Origin: VFMC01 sp046331225
GTDB taxonomy: Bacteria; Actinomycetota; Acidimicrobiia; Acidimicrobiales; Ilumatobacteraceae
Assembly: GCA_046331225.1 (NCBI GenBank)
Contig: JAXLRF010000003.1
Coordinates: 62,001-126,000, forward strand
DNA: 64,000 bases
Reading direction: 5' to 3'
Under the pieces are notes generated by a model. The model made no database searches and was not told the origin of the DNA. It was given only the letters and a program-made list of their open reading frames with translations. The stretch's first letter is position 1, and every line of letters starts with the position of its first letter. Of the stretch, positions 15,184-24,398 are shown one piece after another. A program made the position numbers and the translations under genes.

Positions 15184-15765
15184 GTGTTCGTCGTCCAGAT
15201 CCGCTCGTCGCTCTCGCGCGTCGGCGCCCGCCACCGCTGGCTGCGCCCCATCCTGACCCTCTCGCTCGCCGCAGGCGTCGGCTGGTTCGTCGCCGGCCGG
15301 GTCGAGGCGCTCGAACAGGCCGAGCGCGCGTGGGGTGACTCGGTGACGGTGTGGGTGACCGATACGTCGACCGACCGCACGACCGGACCGCTGACCGCGC
15401 ACCCGATGCAGGCACCGGTCGCGCTGGTCCCCGAGGGCGCCGTCACCACCGACCCCTCGGGCCGCGCCGCGTCGCATCCGCTCGCCGCCGGCGCGATCGT
15501 GACGCGCACCGACCTCGTCGGCGACCACCTCCCCGGACCGGGACGTCGCGGTGTCGCCGTGCCCGTCGACGACACCGCGGTGCCGCTCGGCCCGGGCGAC
15601 CACGTGGACGTCGTGGCCGCCGGACAGGTGCTCGCGGCCGACGCGACGGTGATGTCGGTGTCGGCCACCTCGGTGGTGGTGGCGGTCGACGAGCACGACG
15701 CGGCGGCGGTGGCCGCGGCCACGGTCGAACGCACGGCCGTGCTGGTGCTCGCGAGCCCGGCCTGA
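15184..15765 (+). CDS. SAF domain protein, CpaB/RcpC-like
   Basis: A 193-residue protein with an N-terminal membrane anchor (about 20-37, LRPILTLSLAAGVGWFVAG) and an exported SAF domain (about 70-190). The domain shows the CpaB-type pattern: APVALVPEGAVTTDPSG, ASHPLAAGAIVTRTDLVG, then GVAVPVDDTAVPLGPGDHVDVVA. CpaB proteins help assemble Flp pili, but no other pilus gene is present, so the job may differ. SAF genes do occur beside FmdB/Ruc genes in actinobacteria. GTG at 15184 follows GGGAGG with good spacing. Confidence 0.78.
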   Translation: MFVVQIRSSLSRVGARHRWLRPILTLSLAAGVGWFVAGRVEALEQAERAWGDSVTVWVTDTSTDRTTGPLTAHPMQAPVALVPEGAVTTDPSGRAASHPLAAGAIVTRTDLVGDHLPGPGRRGVAVPVDDTAVPLGPGDHVDVVAAGQVLAADATVMSVSATSVVVAVDEHDAAAVAAATVERTAVLVLASPA

Positions 15766-15801
15766 GCGAGCCGCCAGCAGCCGGCGGTCAGCGGCCCGCG
15801 A

Positions 15802-16632
15802 TCAGCGGACGCCGGTGGCGATGAGCAGCAGCACCACCACACCGAGCGCGATGCGGTACACCACGAACGGCAGGAAGCTGCGCGTGCGCACGAGCTTGAT
15901 CGTGCCCCACACCGCGAACCACCCCGACAGGCCCGAGGTGATGATGCCGACGATCATCGGCGCGACGAGACCGTCCGGGATGCCGTCGGCGAAGAGCTTC
16001 GCCATCTTCCACACCACCGCGCCGGTGGTGACCGGGATGGCCATCAGGAAGCTGATGCGGGCGGCCGCGTCGCGACTGAAGCCGATGGTGCGAGCGGCGG
16101 TCATGGTGATCCCCGAACGCGACGTGCCCGGGTTGAGGGCCAGCACCTGCGCGAGGCCGACGGTCAGGGCGTCACGGCCCTGGTAGTCGTCGATGGTGCG
16201 GCTCCCCGTGCGACGGTCGGCCCACCACAACAGCACGCCGAACACGATGAGCGACACCGCGATCAGCGCCGGCGTGCCGAGCTTGTCGTCGATCGTCTCC
16301 TCGAGCAGCGCGCCCACCGCAGCAGCCGGCATCGCCGACACGACGAGCAGCCACGCGAGCTTGCCCTCGGGGTCGACCGGCTTCTCGCGACGCACGACGA
16401 GACCCACACCCTTGGTGACGTAGACCACCAGCTCCTTGCGGAAGTACGCCACCACCGCGACGAGCGTGCCGAGGTGCAACGACACGTCGAACGCCTTCTT
16501 GATGCTGTTGTCCTTGAGGTCGTGCCAGCCGAAGAGCCACGGCGTGAGCAACAGGTGCCCGCTCGACGAGATCGGGAGGAACTCGGCGAGGCCTTGGACG
16601 AGGCCGAGCACGATGGCATGCAGGATGGGCAC
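15802..16632 (-). CDS. uppP: Undecaprenyl-diphosphate phosphatase UppP (BacA)
   Basis: A 276-residue integral membrane enzyme that recycles undecaprenyl diphosphate to the monophosphate carrier used for peptidoglycan and wall polymers. Active-site motifs are intact: the Glu-rich loop GLAEFLPISSSGHLLL (about 11-26) and PGTSRSGIT (about 172-180). Eight or so hydrophobic segments follow the family pattern. The GTG at 16632 gives the standard N-terminus PILHAIVLGLVQG; a longer reading from 16683 would overlap the upstream gene and is less likely. It follows the PHP gene by 11 nt and is probably co-transcribed. Confidence 0.94.
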   Translation of the reverse strand: MPILHAIVLGLVQGLAEFLPISSSGHLLLTPWLFGWHDLKDNSIKKAFDVSLHLGTLVAVVAYFRKELVVYVTKGVGLVVRREKPVDPEGKLAWLLVVSAMPAAAVGALLEETIDDKLGTPALIAVSLIVFGVLLWWADRRTGSRTIDDYQGRDALTVGLAQVLALNPGTSRSGITMTAARTIGFSRDAAARISFLMAIPVTTGAVVWKMAKLFADGIPDGLVAPMIVGIITSGLSGWFAVWGTIKLVRTRSFLPFVVYRIALGVVVLLLIATGVR

Positions 16633-16643
16633 GGCCGACAGTT

Positions 16644-17357
16644 CTACCCGCTCGTGGTACCGGGAACGACGCGCGACGACCACGGCCGCGGTTCGTCCCA
16701 GTGATGCCCCACCGTGCGGGCCGTGGCGAGCTTCGTCAAGAAATCCTCTGGGCCGTCGAATTCGGGCATCTCGACGTAGGCACTGCCGAGCGCGAGCGGC
16801 ACGTGCGCATCGCTGCCGGCTCCCGCCAGCAGACCGTGCTCGACTCCGTACTCGGCCGCACGGCGGTTGAGGCTCGACAACGACGTCTTCGCGTTGATCA
16901 CCTCGATCGCGTCGACCAGTCCCTCGGCCACGAGCGCATCGAGTGCGGGCTCGGCGAGGTTGCGTCGCATCGGATCGAACGGGTGCGGCACGTACACCAC
17001 GCCGCCCTGGCCACGGATGAGCGAGGCCGCCTCACGCGGCGACACGCCGAACGGCACCCGCTCGGTGAGGAACAGCCCGATGATCTCGCCGGCGTGCGTG
17101 CGCAGTTCCTCGCCCACGATCACGCGGCACGGCAGGCGGTCGGCCAGCTCGACCGCACCCTTGATCGCGTTGTGGTCGGTGATGCACAGCACGTCGAGCC
17201 CGCTCTCGATCACGGCCTGCTCGACCTCGTCGGGCGTGGTGGTGCTGTCGCCGCTCCACATCGTGTGCGAATGCAGGTCGACGCGCACCCAGCCGGGCTC
17301 GAGCGGTGTGCCGAGATGGGGATGGCGGGCGACGGCGGCGTCGGACGGACGGGGCAC
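16644..17357 (-). CDS. PHP domain phosphoesterase
   Basis: A 237-residue metal-dependent phosphoesterase of the PHP (polymerase and histidinol phosphatase) superfamily. Metal ligands are visible: DLHSHTMWSGD (about 28-38), CITDHNAIKG near 61-70, EELRTHAGEIIGLF near 87, PHPFDP near 125 and AGSDAHVP near 185. Small PHP proteins include 3',5'-nucleoside bisphosphate phosphatases, and this may be one. The GTG at 17357 is chosen because TACCCT lies 7 nt upstream; ATG at 17390 is an alternative that would collide with the divergent gene's start. Confidence 0.82.
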   Translation of the reverse strand: MPRPSDAAVARHPHLGTPLEPGWVRVDLHSHTMWSGDSTTTPDEVEQAVIESGLDVLCITDHNAIKGAVELADRLPCRVIVGEELRTHAGEIIGLFLTERVPFGVSPREAASLIRGQGGVVYVPHPFDPMRRNLAEPALDALVAEGLVDAIEVINAKTSLSSLNRRAAEYGVEHGLLAGAGSDAHVPLALGSAYVEMPEFDGPEDFLTKLATARTVGHHWDEPRPWSSRVVPGTTSG

Positions 17358-17364
17358 CTGCGAG

Positions 17365-17370
17365 AGGGTA
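17365..17370 (-). promoter_or_regulatory. -10 element of the PHP gene (leaderless)
   Basis: TACCCT on the minus strand, 7 nt before the GTG at 17357, within the tight divergent gap. Confidence 0.45.
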
Positions 17371-17388
17371 TCCGTGCGACCGGGTGCC

Positions 17389-18219
17389 ATGATGAGCCGC
17401 ATGCGCTGGCGTCGGCGGAGCCACCTGGTGTTCGTGACCGGGGGCGCCGGTTTCGTCGGACGGCACCTGGTCGAGCGCGCCGCGCTCGCCGACTGGCAGG
17501 TGGTCGCCCCGCCCTCGCGCACCGTCGACATCGTGCGTCCCGATGCGGTGGTCCGCGCCATCGAGAGTTGGCGGCCGCAGGCGGTGGTGCACCTCGCCTA
17601 CCGCAAGGACGATCCGCTGAACATCGTCGGCGGCAGCCGCAACGTCGCCCGGGCCGCCGCTGCGGTCGGGGCGCGGCTCGTGCACCTGTCGACCGACGTG
17701 GTGTTCGGTGGGCGGCCGACGCCGTACACCGAGGCCGACGAGCCCACCCCGATCACCGACTACGGCTCGTGGAAGGCCGAGGCCGAGACGGCCGTCGCCG
17801 AGGTGCATCCGTCGGCGGTGCTGGTGCGCACGTCGCTGGTGTACGGCACCGCGCAGACCGGCCACGCCGAACGCGACGTCGAGGCCGTGCTCGCCGGTCG
17901 GTCGTCGATGGCGTTCTTCACCGACGAGGTGCGCTGCCCGGTGCACGCCGACGACCTCGCCGACGCGATCGTGCACCTCGCCGACCGAGCGGACGTGAGC
18001 GGACCCCTGCACGTGGCCGGACCGGAGGCCGTCGACCGCGCCGCGTTCGCCCGGCTCATCGCCCGCCGGCTCGGCGTGGGCTCGGCCGCCGACCGGCTGC
18101 CCACCGCATCGCTCGCCGACACCGGGCTGCGCCGGCCGGGGGTGGTGATGCTCGACTCCACGCGAGCAGCGTCGATCGGGATCCGCTGCCGCCCCGTGTC
18201 CGAGGTGCTCCGCCCCTGA
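17389..18219 (+). CDS. NAD-dependent epimerase/dehydratase, RmlD-like extended SDR
   Basis: A 276-residue Rossmann-fold oxidoreductase. NAD(P)-binding motif VTGGAGFVGRHLVE lies near residue 15-28, the substrate strand motif VVHLAYR near 65, STDVVFGG near 100, and the active-site Tyr-Lys pair in TDYGSWKAEAE near 123-129. The pattern matches dTDP-4-dehydrorhamnose reductase (RmlD) and related sugar nucleotide reductases. No rmlABC genes accompany it, so the sugar is unknown. The start is ambiguous among ATG at 17389, 17392 and 17401; all lie within 12 nt. Confidence 0.82.
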   Translation: MMSRMRWRRRSHLVFVTGGAGFVGRHLVERAALADWQVVAPPSRTVDIVRPDAVVRAIESWRPQAVVHLAYRKDDPLNIVGGSRNVARAAAAVGARLVHLSTDVVFGGRPTPYTEADEPTPITDYGSWKAEAETAVAEVHPSAVLVRTSLVYGTAQTGHAERDVEAVLAGRSSMAFFTDEVRCPVHADDLADAIVHLADRADVSGPLHVAGPEAVDRAAFARLIARRLGVGSAADRLPTASLADTGLRRPGVVMLDSTRAASIGIRCRPVSEVLRP

Positions 18220-18240
18220 TCACGGGCGTCGGACCCGGCG

Positions 18241-18280
18241 CTCTCACCGAACTCTCACCTTCGCACAAGCCGTTCTCAAC
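18241..18280 (+). promoter_or_regulatory. 11-bp-spaced direct repeats upstream of the flavin electron-transfer operon
   Basis: CTCTCACC occurs at 18241-18248 and again at 18252-18259, an 11-bp period, followed by a weaker TTCTCAAC at 18273-18280. Direct repeats with this spacing are typical sites of OmpR/PhoB-family response regulators. The repeats sit 25-64 nt before the first gene of the operon. No regulator gene is adjacent. Confidence 0.45.
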
Positions 18281-18304
18281 GTCGGGGCCGCACGATCGTG
18301 GTCG

Positions 18305-19753
18305 ATGAGCAGTCGACTCGAGGCGGCGCCGGTCACGACGGCACCCCGGACCGGAACCTCCCCCCACGGTCCGAACGCCCCGAGGTGGACGAGCTCCAGC
18401 ACCGCGACCGCGCGCCGACTCCTCCCCCCGGCGCGTCGGTCGCGGGTGCTCGATTCCGATCTCGCCTGGGCCGTCGGCTGCTACGTCGCCGTCGTCATCG
18501 GCATGTGGTCGATGCACGGTGGCCTGTCGCACCTGAGCGAGGGCGTGACGGGCGTCGCCACCGCCGTCACCCAGCTCACCGGTCTCGGCGCCTCGGCCGT
18601 CGGGCTGATCGGGCTGCTGCTCACCGCCCGCCCCGTGTTCCTCGAGCGCCGGTACGGCCTCGACCGCCTGTTCGTGTGGCACCGCATCCTCGGCGAGACG
18701 ATGGCCGTGCTCGTCGGTGTGCACGTCGCCGCCGCGGTCTTCGAGTGGCAGGTCGGCGGCGACTGGGCCGGCGCGATCGCCGACCTCACCGGGCGCCAGC
18801 CCTACTTCGCCGGAGCGACCATCGGCGCGCTGCTGATCGGCGTCGTCACGGTCACCTCGCTCCGCAGCGTGCGCAACCGGCTCGCGTACGAGACCTGGTA
18901 CCTGATGCACCTCACCGCCTACCTGGGCTTCGCGCTCTCGTTCGGCCACCAGATCGTCACCGGCGCCGACCTGTCGGACGACGCCATCGCCCGCTGGGTG
19001 TGGATCGGCCTGCACGTCGCCGTCGCCCTCGCGCTGCTGTGGGGACGCTGGGGCCGCGTCGTCCGTTCGGTGGCACGACCGCTGCGCGTGAGCGCGATCG
19101 AGCCCGTCGCACCGGGCATCGTCACCGTGCGCCTCACCGGCCGCCGTCTGCGGTCGATGCGGGGCTCGGCCGGCCAGTTCTGCTTCCTGCGTGCCCTCAC
19201 CCGCGACGGCTGGTGGCGCTCGAACCCGTTCTCGCTGTCGGAGGCTCCCGGGCACGACGGTCTGCGCTTCACCATCAAAGACCGCGGCGACGCATCGAGC
19301 CTGCTCGGCTCGTTGTCGGTGGGCGACCGCGTGGCGGTCGACGGACCGTACGGCGTGTGCACGCCCGAGGTGACCGAGGGCCGCAAGGTCGTGTTCGTCG
19401 TCGGTGGCGTCGGCATCGCCCCGGCCCGAGCGCTGCTCGAGGTGCTGCCCCGCTCGGCCGAGCCGATCGTGCTGTACCGGGCGCACAGCGAGCGCGAGCT
19501 GGTGCACCACGACGAGCTCGTCCGGCTGGCGAACGCCCGCAACGGACGGGTGATGACCCTCGTCGGTCCGTCGGCCACGCTGGCCGTCAAGGACCCCTTC
19601 GGCGCGGACACCCTCCGCCGCGCCGTGCCCGACATCGCCGAGCGCGTGGCCGTGCTCTGCGGTCCCGACCGTCTGCTCAGCGCCGCCCGCGCCGGCCTCA
19701 CCAAGGCCGGGCTCGCCCCGGGCGACCTGCACTACGAACACAGCTGGTGGTGA
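18305..19753 (+). CDS. Ferric-reductase-like transmembrane ferredoxin/NAD(P)H reductase
   Basis: A 482-residue membrane flavohaemoprotein. After a disordered N-terminus (1-50) come about six helices of the ferric reductase domain (55-250). Paired haem His residues are seen in HRILGETMAVLVGVH (spacing 14) and HLTAYLGFALSFGH (spacing 13). A cytosolic FAD domain follows, with RSNPFSLSEAP near 312 and the region near GDRVAVDGPYG, then an NAD domain with VFVVGGVGIAPARALL near 380 and AVLCGPD near 452. It should pass electrons from NAD(P)H across the membrane. The next two genes supply an FMN-binding acceptor and the enzyme that attaches FMN, so this is the electron source of an extracytosolic flavin pathway. 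Confidence 0.88.
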   Translation: MSSRLEAAPVTTAPRTGTSPHGPNAPRWTSSSTATARRLLPPARRSRVLDSDLAWAVGCYVAVVIGMWSMHGGLSHLSEGVTGVATAVTQLTGLGASAVGLIGLLLTARPVFLERRYGLDRLFVWHRILGETMAVLVGVHVAAAVFEWQVGGDWAGAIADLTGRQPYFAGATIGALLIGVVTVTSLRSVRNRLAYETWYLMHLTAYLGFALSFGHQIVTGADLSDDAIARWVWIGLHVAVALALLWGRWGRVVRSVARPLRVSAIEPVAPGIVTVRLTGRRLRSMRGSAGQFCFLRALTRDGWWRSNPFSLSEAPGHDGLRFTIKDRGDASSLLGSLSVGDRVAVDGPYGVCTPEVTEGRKVVFVVGGVGIAPARALLEVLPRSAEPIVLYRAHSERELVHHDELVRLANARNGRVMTLVGPSATLAVKDPFGADTLRRAVPDIAERVAVLCGPDRLLSAARAGLTKAGLAPGDLHYEHSWW

Positions 19754-19757
19754 CCGC

Positions 19758-20455
<698 letters not shown>

Positions 20456-20456
<1 letters not shown>

Positions 20457-21199
20457 TGGCCGTCGTGCGACACGCCGAGGTGATGGGCACGATGGCGAGC
20501 ATCCACGTGCACGACGACCTCGGGCTGGTCGGCCGCACGGTCATCGATGCCGCCATCGACGAGGTGCTCGCCGAGCTGGAGCGTCTCGAGGCGATGTTCT
20601 CGACCTTCCGACCGTCGAGCGAGATCAGCCGCGTCAACCGCGGCGAACTGGCCCTGGTCGACTGTTCGCAGGAGGTGATCGACGTGCTCGACGCGTGCAC
20701 CTGGCTCGAACACTCGAGCAACGGGGCCTTCCACGTGTTCGAGCACGGCCGCATCGATCCCGCCGGGTTCGTGAAGGGCTGGGCCACCGAGCGCGCCAGC
20801 CGCCTGCTGCTCGACCACGGCCTCGAGCACTGGTACGTCGGCGTCGGCGGTGACATCGTCGTGCACGGCGCGCCCGCTGGTCGCGACTGTTGGACGATCG
20901 CGATCGCCGACCCCACGCGTCGCAGCGCCGTGATCACCGGCATCACCGTCACCGAGGGTGCCGTCGCGACGTCGGGGACCGCCGAGCGCGGCCGGCACCT
21001 GTGGGACGCCGACGGCGAGGCCGCCGACACCTGGGCCTCGGTCACCGTGATCGGCCCGTCGCTCACGTGGGCCGACGCGTTCGCCACCACCGCGTGTGCG
21101 ATGGGGCCCGGCGGCCTCGACTGGGTGGGCCGGTTCGACGGTTACCAGGCGTTCGCCGTCACCCACCAGGGCGCGCTGGTGAACACCCGCGCCGCATGA
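20456..21199 (+). CDS. apbE: FAD:protein FMN transferase (ApbE)
   Basis: A 247-residue flavin transferase that cleaves FAD and attaches FMN to a Thr or Ser of a target protein. Seen: N-terminal MGTMASIHV, the STFRPSSEISRVNRGEL block near 45, the conserved DPAGFVKGWATER near 100, YVGVGGDIVVHG near 125, and the metal-site TWADAFATTACAMG near 203-216. It is shorter than the typical 330 residues and has no signal peptide, so it may act in the cytosol. The target is evidently the FMN-binding protein immediately upstream, whose stop overlaps this start. Confidence 0.9.
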
Positions 21200-21208
21200 C
21201 CGGTCGCG

Positions 21209-22558
21209 TCAGGCGCCCGACATCGTCATGTCGCCGATCACCAGGCTCACGCCCGCGGCGCGCATCGGCAGCCAGTCGACGTCGCCGCCCACCTCGATCA
21301 GGTCGAGCAGCATGCGCTGCAGCGTGGACGCGATGGTGAACTCGCGCACCGGCGCGCCCACCTGACCGTTCGAGATCAGCAGACCCGACGCGCCGGTCGA
21401 GAAGTCGCCGCTGATCGGGTTGACGCCGCTGTGCAGACCCGACACCTGCTGGACGAGCACGCCGTCGGAGATGTCGGCGATCAGTTCGTCCTGCGAGCGG
21501 GTGCCCGGGTGCACCTGCATCGCGAGGCAGCCCACGCCCGGCGTGCCCTTGAAACCGCCGCGCACCGCGTTGCCGGTGCTGGTGGTGCCGGCACGGCGCC
21601 CGCTGTAGCTGTTGTGCACGAATCCCTGCAGCACACCCTGGTCGATCAGCACGTTGCGCCGGGCGGCGAGGCCCTCGCCGTCGAGTTCGGTCGCTGTGTA
21701 CGCGAGCGGGTTGGTCGGGTCGTCGACGAGGGTGAAACGCGGGTCGGCCACCTGCTCGCCGATGCGGTCCTTGAAGAAGCTGCGACCCTTGATGACCGCC
21801 TCGCCGTTGAGCGTGCTCGAGATGATCCCGAGGAACTGGGCGGTGACGAACGGGTCGAGCACCACGGTGAGGCGGCGACTCGTCGGCTTGGTGGCACCGA
21901 GCAGACGGGTGGCCCGATCGGCAGACTCCTTCGCGGCCTTCGACAGATCGAACTCGTCGGGTGAGCGGCCGACGCTGAACCCGAAGCCGGTCTGCGTCTC
22001 GTCGCCGTCGTCGGCGAGCGTGCTGACGCTGACGTAGCACCCGTTCTCGCGGCCCGACCGGCGGATGCCGGTGGTGGTGGCGACGGCCGACTCGCCGGCG
22101 ACGTCGCTGTAGTTGGCGTCGTCGACGCGCACGCGGGGATCGACGGCCTTGCTCAGGCGCTCGAGCTCCTTCGCGAGCTCGATCTTGCGGTCGGTCGGGT
22201 ACGAGGCGAGCACCTCGTTCCACAGGTCCTGCTTCACCACGTCGACACCATCGGGCGCGGCGAGGGCGGCCCACTCGTCGGACGTGCCGAACTCGACGTT
22301 GTCGCGTGCCTCGGCCAGCACCTCGGCGATGGCGCGCTCGTCGAGCGTGCCCGCGTACGCGAAGCCGGTACGGCCGTCGCGGATGACGCGGATGCCGATG
22401 CCCTCGCTCTGCGCGCTGACGAAGTGCTCGATCTCGCCTTCGTAGATGCGGATGTCGGTCTCGCTGTCGCGCGACACGTACGCCTCGACCTCTTCGCCCG
22501 GACGCGCTTGGGCGACGATGCGATCGGCGATCGCCTGGAGCTCGTCGACGCCGCTCAT
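21209..22558 (-). CDS. tldE: TldE/PmbA-type metallopeptidase subunit
   Basis: A 449-residue protein forming the TldD/TldE heterodimeric protease, known for CcdA antitoxin breakdown and peptide-antibiotic maturation in E. coli. TldE subunits lack the zinc HExxxH motif, and none is seen here. Recognisable blocks are IGIRVIRDGRTGFAYAG near 52, VVLDPFVTAQFLGIISSTL near 225, FFKDRIGEQVADPRFTLVDDP near 255 and GLLISNGQVGAPVREFTIA near 395. It starts in an ATGA overlap with the TldD stop, consistent with equimolar synthesis. No peptide precursor gene is adjacent, so the substrate is unknown. Confidence 0.92.
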   Translation of the reverse strand: MSGVDELQAIADRIVAQARPGEEVEAYVSRDSETDIRIYEGEIEHFVSAQSEGIGIRVIRDGRTGFAYAGTLDERAIAEVLAEARDNVEFGTSDEWAALAAPDGVDVVKQDLWNEVLASYPTDRKIELAKELERLSKAVDPRVRVDDANYSDVAGESAVATTTGIRRSGRENGCYVSVSTLADDGDETQTGFGFSVGRSPDEFDLSKAAKESADRATRLLGATKPTSRRLTVVLDPFVTAQFLGIISSTLNGEAVIKGRSFFKDRIGEQVADPRFTLVDDPTNPLAYTATELDGEGLAARRNVLIDQGVLQGFVHNSYSGRRAGTTSTGNAVRGGFKGTPGVGCLAMQVHPGTRSQDELIADISDGVLVQQVSGLHSGVNPISGDFSTGASGLLISNGQVGAPVREFTIASTLQRMLLDLIEVGGDVDWLPMRAAGVSLVIGDMTMSGA

Positions 22559-23946
22559 GCCGCCGTGCCGCCGATCGTCATCGACTTCACGCGGAGCGTC
22601 GGCTGGCCGTCGCCCACGGGCACGCCCTGGCCGTCCTTGCCGCACGTGCCGGGGTTGCCCATGCCGAAGTCGTTGCCGAGCAGGTCGATGTCGCGCAGCA
22701 CCTGCGGGCCGTTGCCGATCAGGTTGCCCTCGCGCAGCGGCTCGGTGATCTCGCCGTGCTCGATGAGGTAGGCCTCGACCATGCCGAAGACGAAGTCGCC
22801 GGTGGCCGTGTTGACGCTGCCGCCGCCGAGCTTGGCGACGTACACGCCCGACTCGGTGTTGCGGACGATGTCGTCGGGATCCTCGGTGCCGTTGAGCACG
22901 TAGGTGTTGGTCATGCGGACCATCGGCAGGTGCATGTAGCTCTGACGACGACCGTTGCCGCTCTGCGGGCGGTTCTCCTTGCGGGCACGCAGGTAGTCCC
23001 ACATGTAGTCGGTGAGCACACCGTCCTGGATGAGCACGTTGTACTGGCTCGGGTGGCCCTCGTCGTCGATGCCGATCGCACCCCACTCGGTGCTCATCGT
23101 GCCGTCGTCGACGAGCGTGACGAGCGGCGAGGCGACGAGCTCGCCGGCCTTGCCGCGGTACACACTCGATCCCTTCGCGACCAGGTCGGCCTCGAGGCCG
23201 TGACCGCACGCCTCGTGGAACAGCACGCCGCCGCTGCCGCGCTGGATGACCACCGGCACGGCGCCGCTGGGGGCCGGGCGGGCGTTGAGCTTGGTGATCG
23301 CCATGCGGGCCGCGTCGCGGGCGAGCTCCTCGACGTCGACCGCGTCGAACATCTCGAAGCCGACCGTCTGGCCCGCGCTCTGGAACCCGGTCTGCATGCC
23401 CGCGTCGCCGTTGGCCACCACGCTCATGCGGATGAGGCTGCGCACCTGCTCGTCCTCGGCGAGCACGCCGTCGGTGTTGGCGACGAGGATGCGGCGGCGG
23501 CTGTCGCCGTAGCCGGCCGACACCTGCACGATCGACGCACCCGCCGAACGGGCGGCGTCGTCGACGCGACGCAGCAGTTCGACCTTGGCGGCCTTCGGCA
23601 CCTCGTCGGGGTAACGCGACACGGTGTTGACCGGCGTCGCGTCGCGGCGGGTGAGGGCGATGGTGCGCACCCCGCCACCGCCCTGGCTGGCGGCGGCAGC
23701 GGCCGACGTGGCGGCCGCCAGCAGACCCGCCTCGCTGAGATCGGCCGTGTGCGCGAAGCCGGTGGTGTCACCCTTGACGACACGGATGCCCGCCCCGCGG
23801 TCGCGGCCGCTGGTGACCTGCTCGATCCGTCCGTCGTCGAGGCCGGCCGACGTGGACCGCTTGTCCTCGACGAACACCTCGGCGAACTCCGCCCCGTTCC
23901 GCACCGCGGTGCCGAGCACCTTGGTGAGCACATCCTGGTCGATCAT
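22555..23946 (-). CDS. tldD: TldD metallopeptidase
   Basis: A 463-residue zinc protease subunit, partner of TldE. The metal site HEACGH lies at 244-249, and the third ligand is expected in NPGTCGKDGQG (Cys435). Other family features are VFVEDKRSTSAGLDDGRIE near 25 and GVYVAKLGGGSVNTATGDFVFG near 370. ATG at 23946 was chosen over an upstream start because TAGGCT lies 7 nt before it. First gene of the tldD-tldE operon. Roles in other bacteria include trimming of ribosomal peptides and antitoxin degradation. Confidence 0.94.
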   Translation of the reverse strand: MIDQDVLTKVLGTAVRNGAEFAEVFVEDKRSTSAGLDDGRIEQVTSGRDRGAGIRVVKGDTTGFAHTADLSEAGLLAAATSAAAAASQGGGGVRTIALTRRDATPVNTVSRYPDEVPKAAKVELLRRVDDAARSAGASIVQVSAGYGDSRRRILVANTDGVLAEDEQVRSLIRMSVVANGDAGMQTGFQSAGQTVGFEMFDAVDVEELARDAARMAITKLNARPAPSGAVPVVIQRGSGGVLFHEACGHGLEADLVAKGSSVYRGKAGELVASPLVTLVDDGTMSTEWGAIGIDDEGHPSQYNVLIQDGVLTDYMWDYLRARKENRPQSGNGRRQSYMHLPMVRMTNTYVLNGTEDPDDIVRNTESGVYVAKLGGGSVNTATGDFVFGMVEAYLIEHGEITEPLREGNLIGNGPQVLRDIDLLGNDFGMGNPGTCGKDGQGVPVGDGQPTLRVKSMTIGGTAA

Positions 23947-23953
23947 CTGTCGG

Positions 23954-23959
23954 AGCCTA
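23954..23959 (-). promoter_or_regulatory. -10 element of tldD (leaderless)
   Basis: TAGGCT on the minus strand, 7 nt before the tldD ATG. Confidence 0.5.
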
Positions 23960-24006
23960 CCGACCGGCCCCGTCACACGGGTTCCGTCCGGGCGGGTGCC
24001 CCGCCC

Positions 24007-24012
24007 TAAGGT
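24007..24012 (+). promoter_or_regulatory. -10 element of the thioesterase gene
   Basis: TAAGGT, 8 nt before the GTG at 24021, in the short divergent gap with tldD. Confidence 0.45.
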
Positions 24013-24020
24013 GGTCGACC

Positions 24021-24398
24021 GTGAACATCGAGGTCGGGCTCCGGGGTGAGGCGACGATGGTGGTGTCGGAGGCCGACACCGCCCGCGAGCTGCGTTCCGG
24101 CACCGTCGACGTCCTCGGCACGCCCCGCCTCATCGCCCTGTGCGAAGAGGCCACCTGCGCGGCGTTGGCCGGTCGGATGCCCGAGGGGCACACCACCGTC
24201 GGCATGCGCGTGCAGATCGACCACCTGCAGCCCACCGCCGTCGGGATGCAGGTCGAGGCCGAGGCGACGCTCGAGAAGATCGAGGGCCGGCGGCTCATGT
24301 TCACGGTGTCGGCGTCCGATACCAGAGGACTCGTGGCCGCAGGGAAGGTCACTCGAGTCCTGGTGGAGGTCGACCGATTCCACAGCAAAGCGCACTGA
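24021..24398 (+). CDS. Hotdog-fold thioesterase (FlK-like)
   Basis: A 125-residue single-domain hotdog protein that hydrolyses acyl-CoA thioesters. The sequence matches the fluoroacetyl-CoA thioesterase-like family: TVDVLGTPRLIALCEEATCAAL (about 28-49), with the Glu expected in catalysis, and TTVGMRVQIDHLQPTAVGM (about 57-75) with the catalytic His. Fluoroacetate itself is unlikely to be the substrate; these homologues are general short-chain thioesterases. Its stop overlaps the candidate start of the following lipoprotein (CTGA), suggesting coupling. Confidence 0.86.
   Translation: MNIEVGLRGEATMVVSEADTARELRSGTVDVLGTPRLIALCEEATCAALAGRMPEGHTTVGMRVQIDHLQPTAVGMQVEAEATLEKIEGRRLMFTVSASDTRGLVAAGKVTRVLVEVDRFHSKAH

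Noticed and set aside
16633..16683. Longer N-terminus for UppP starting at GTG 16683
   Set aside because: It would overlap the PHP gene by 40 nt and add a basic stretch absent from the family; GTG at 16632 gives the standard start.
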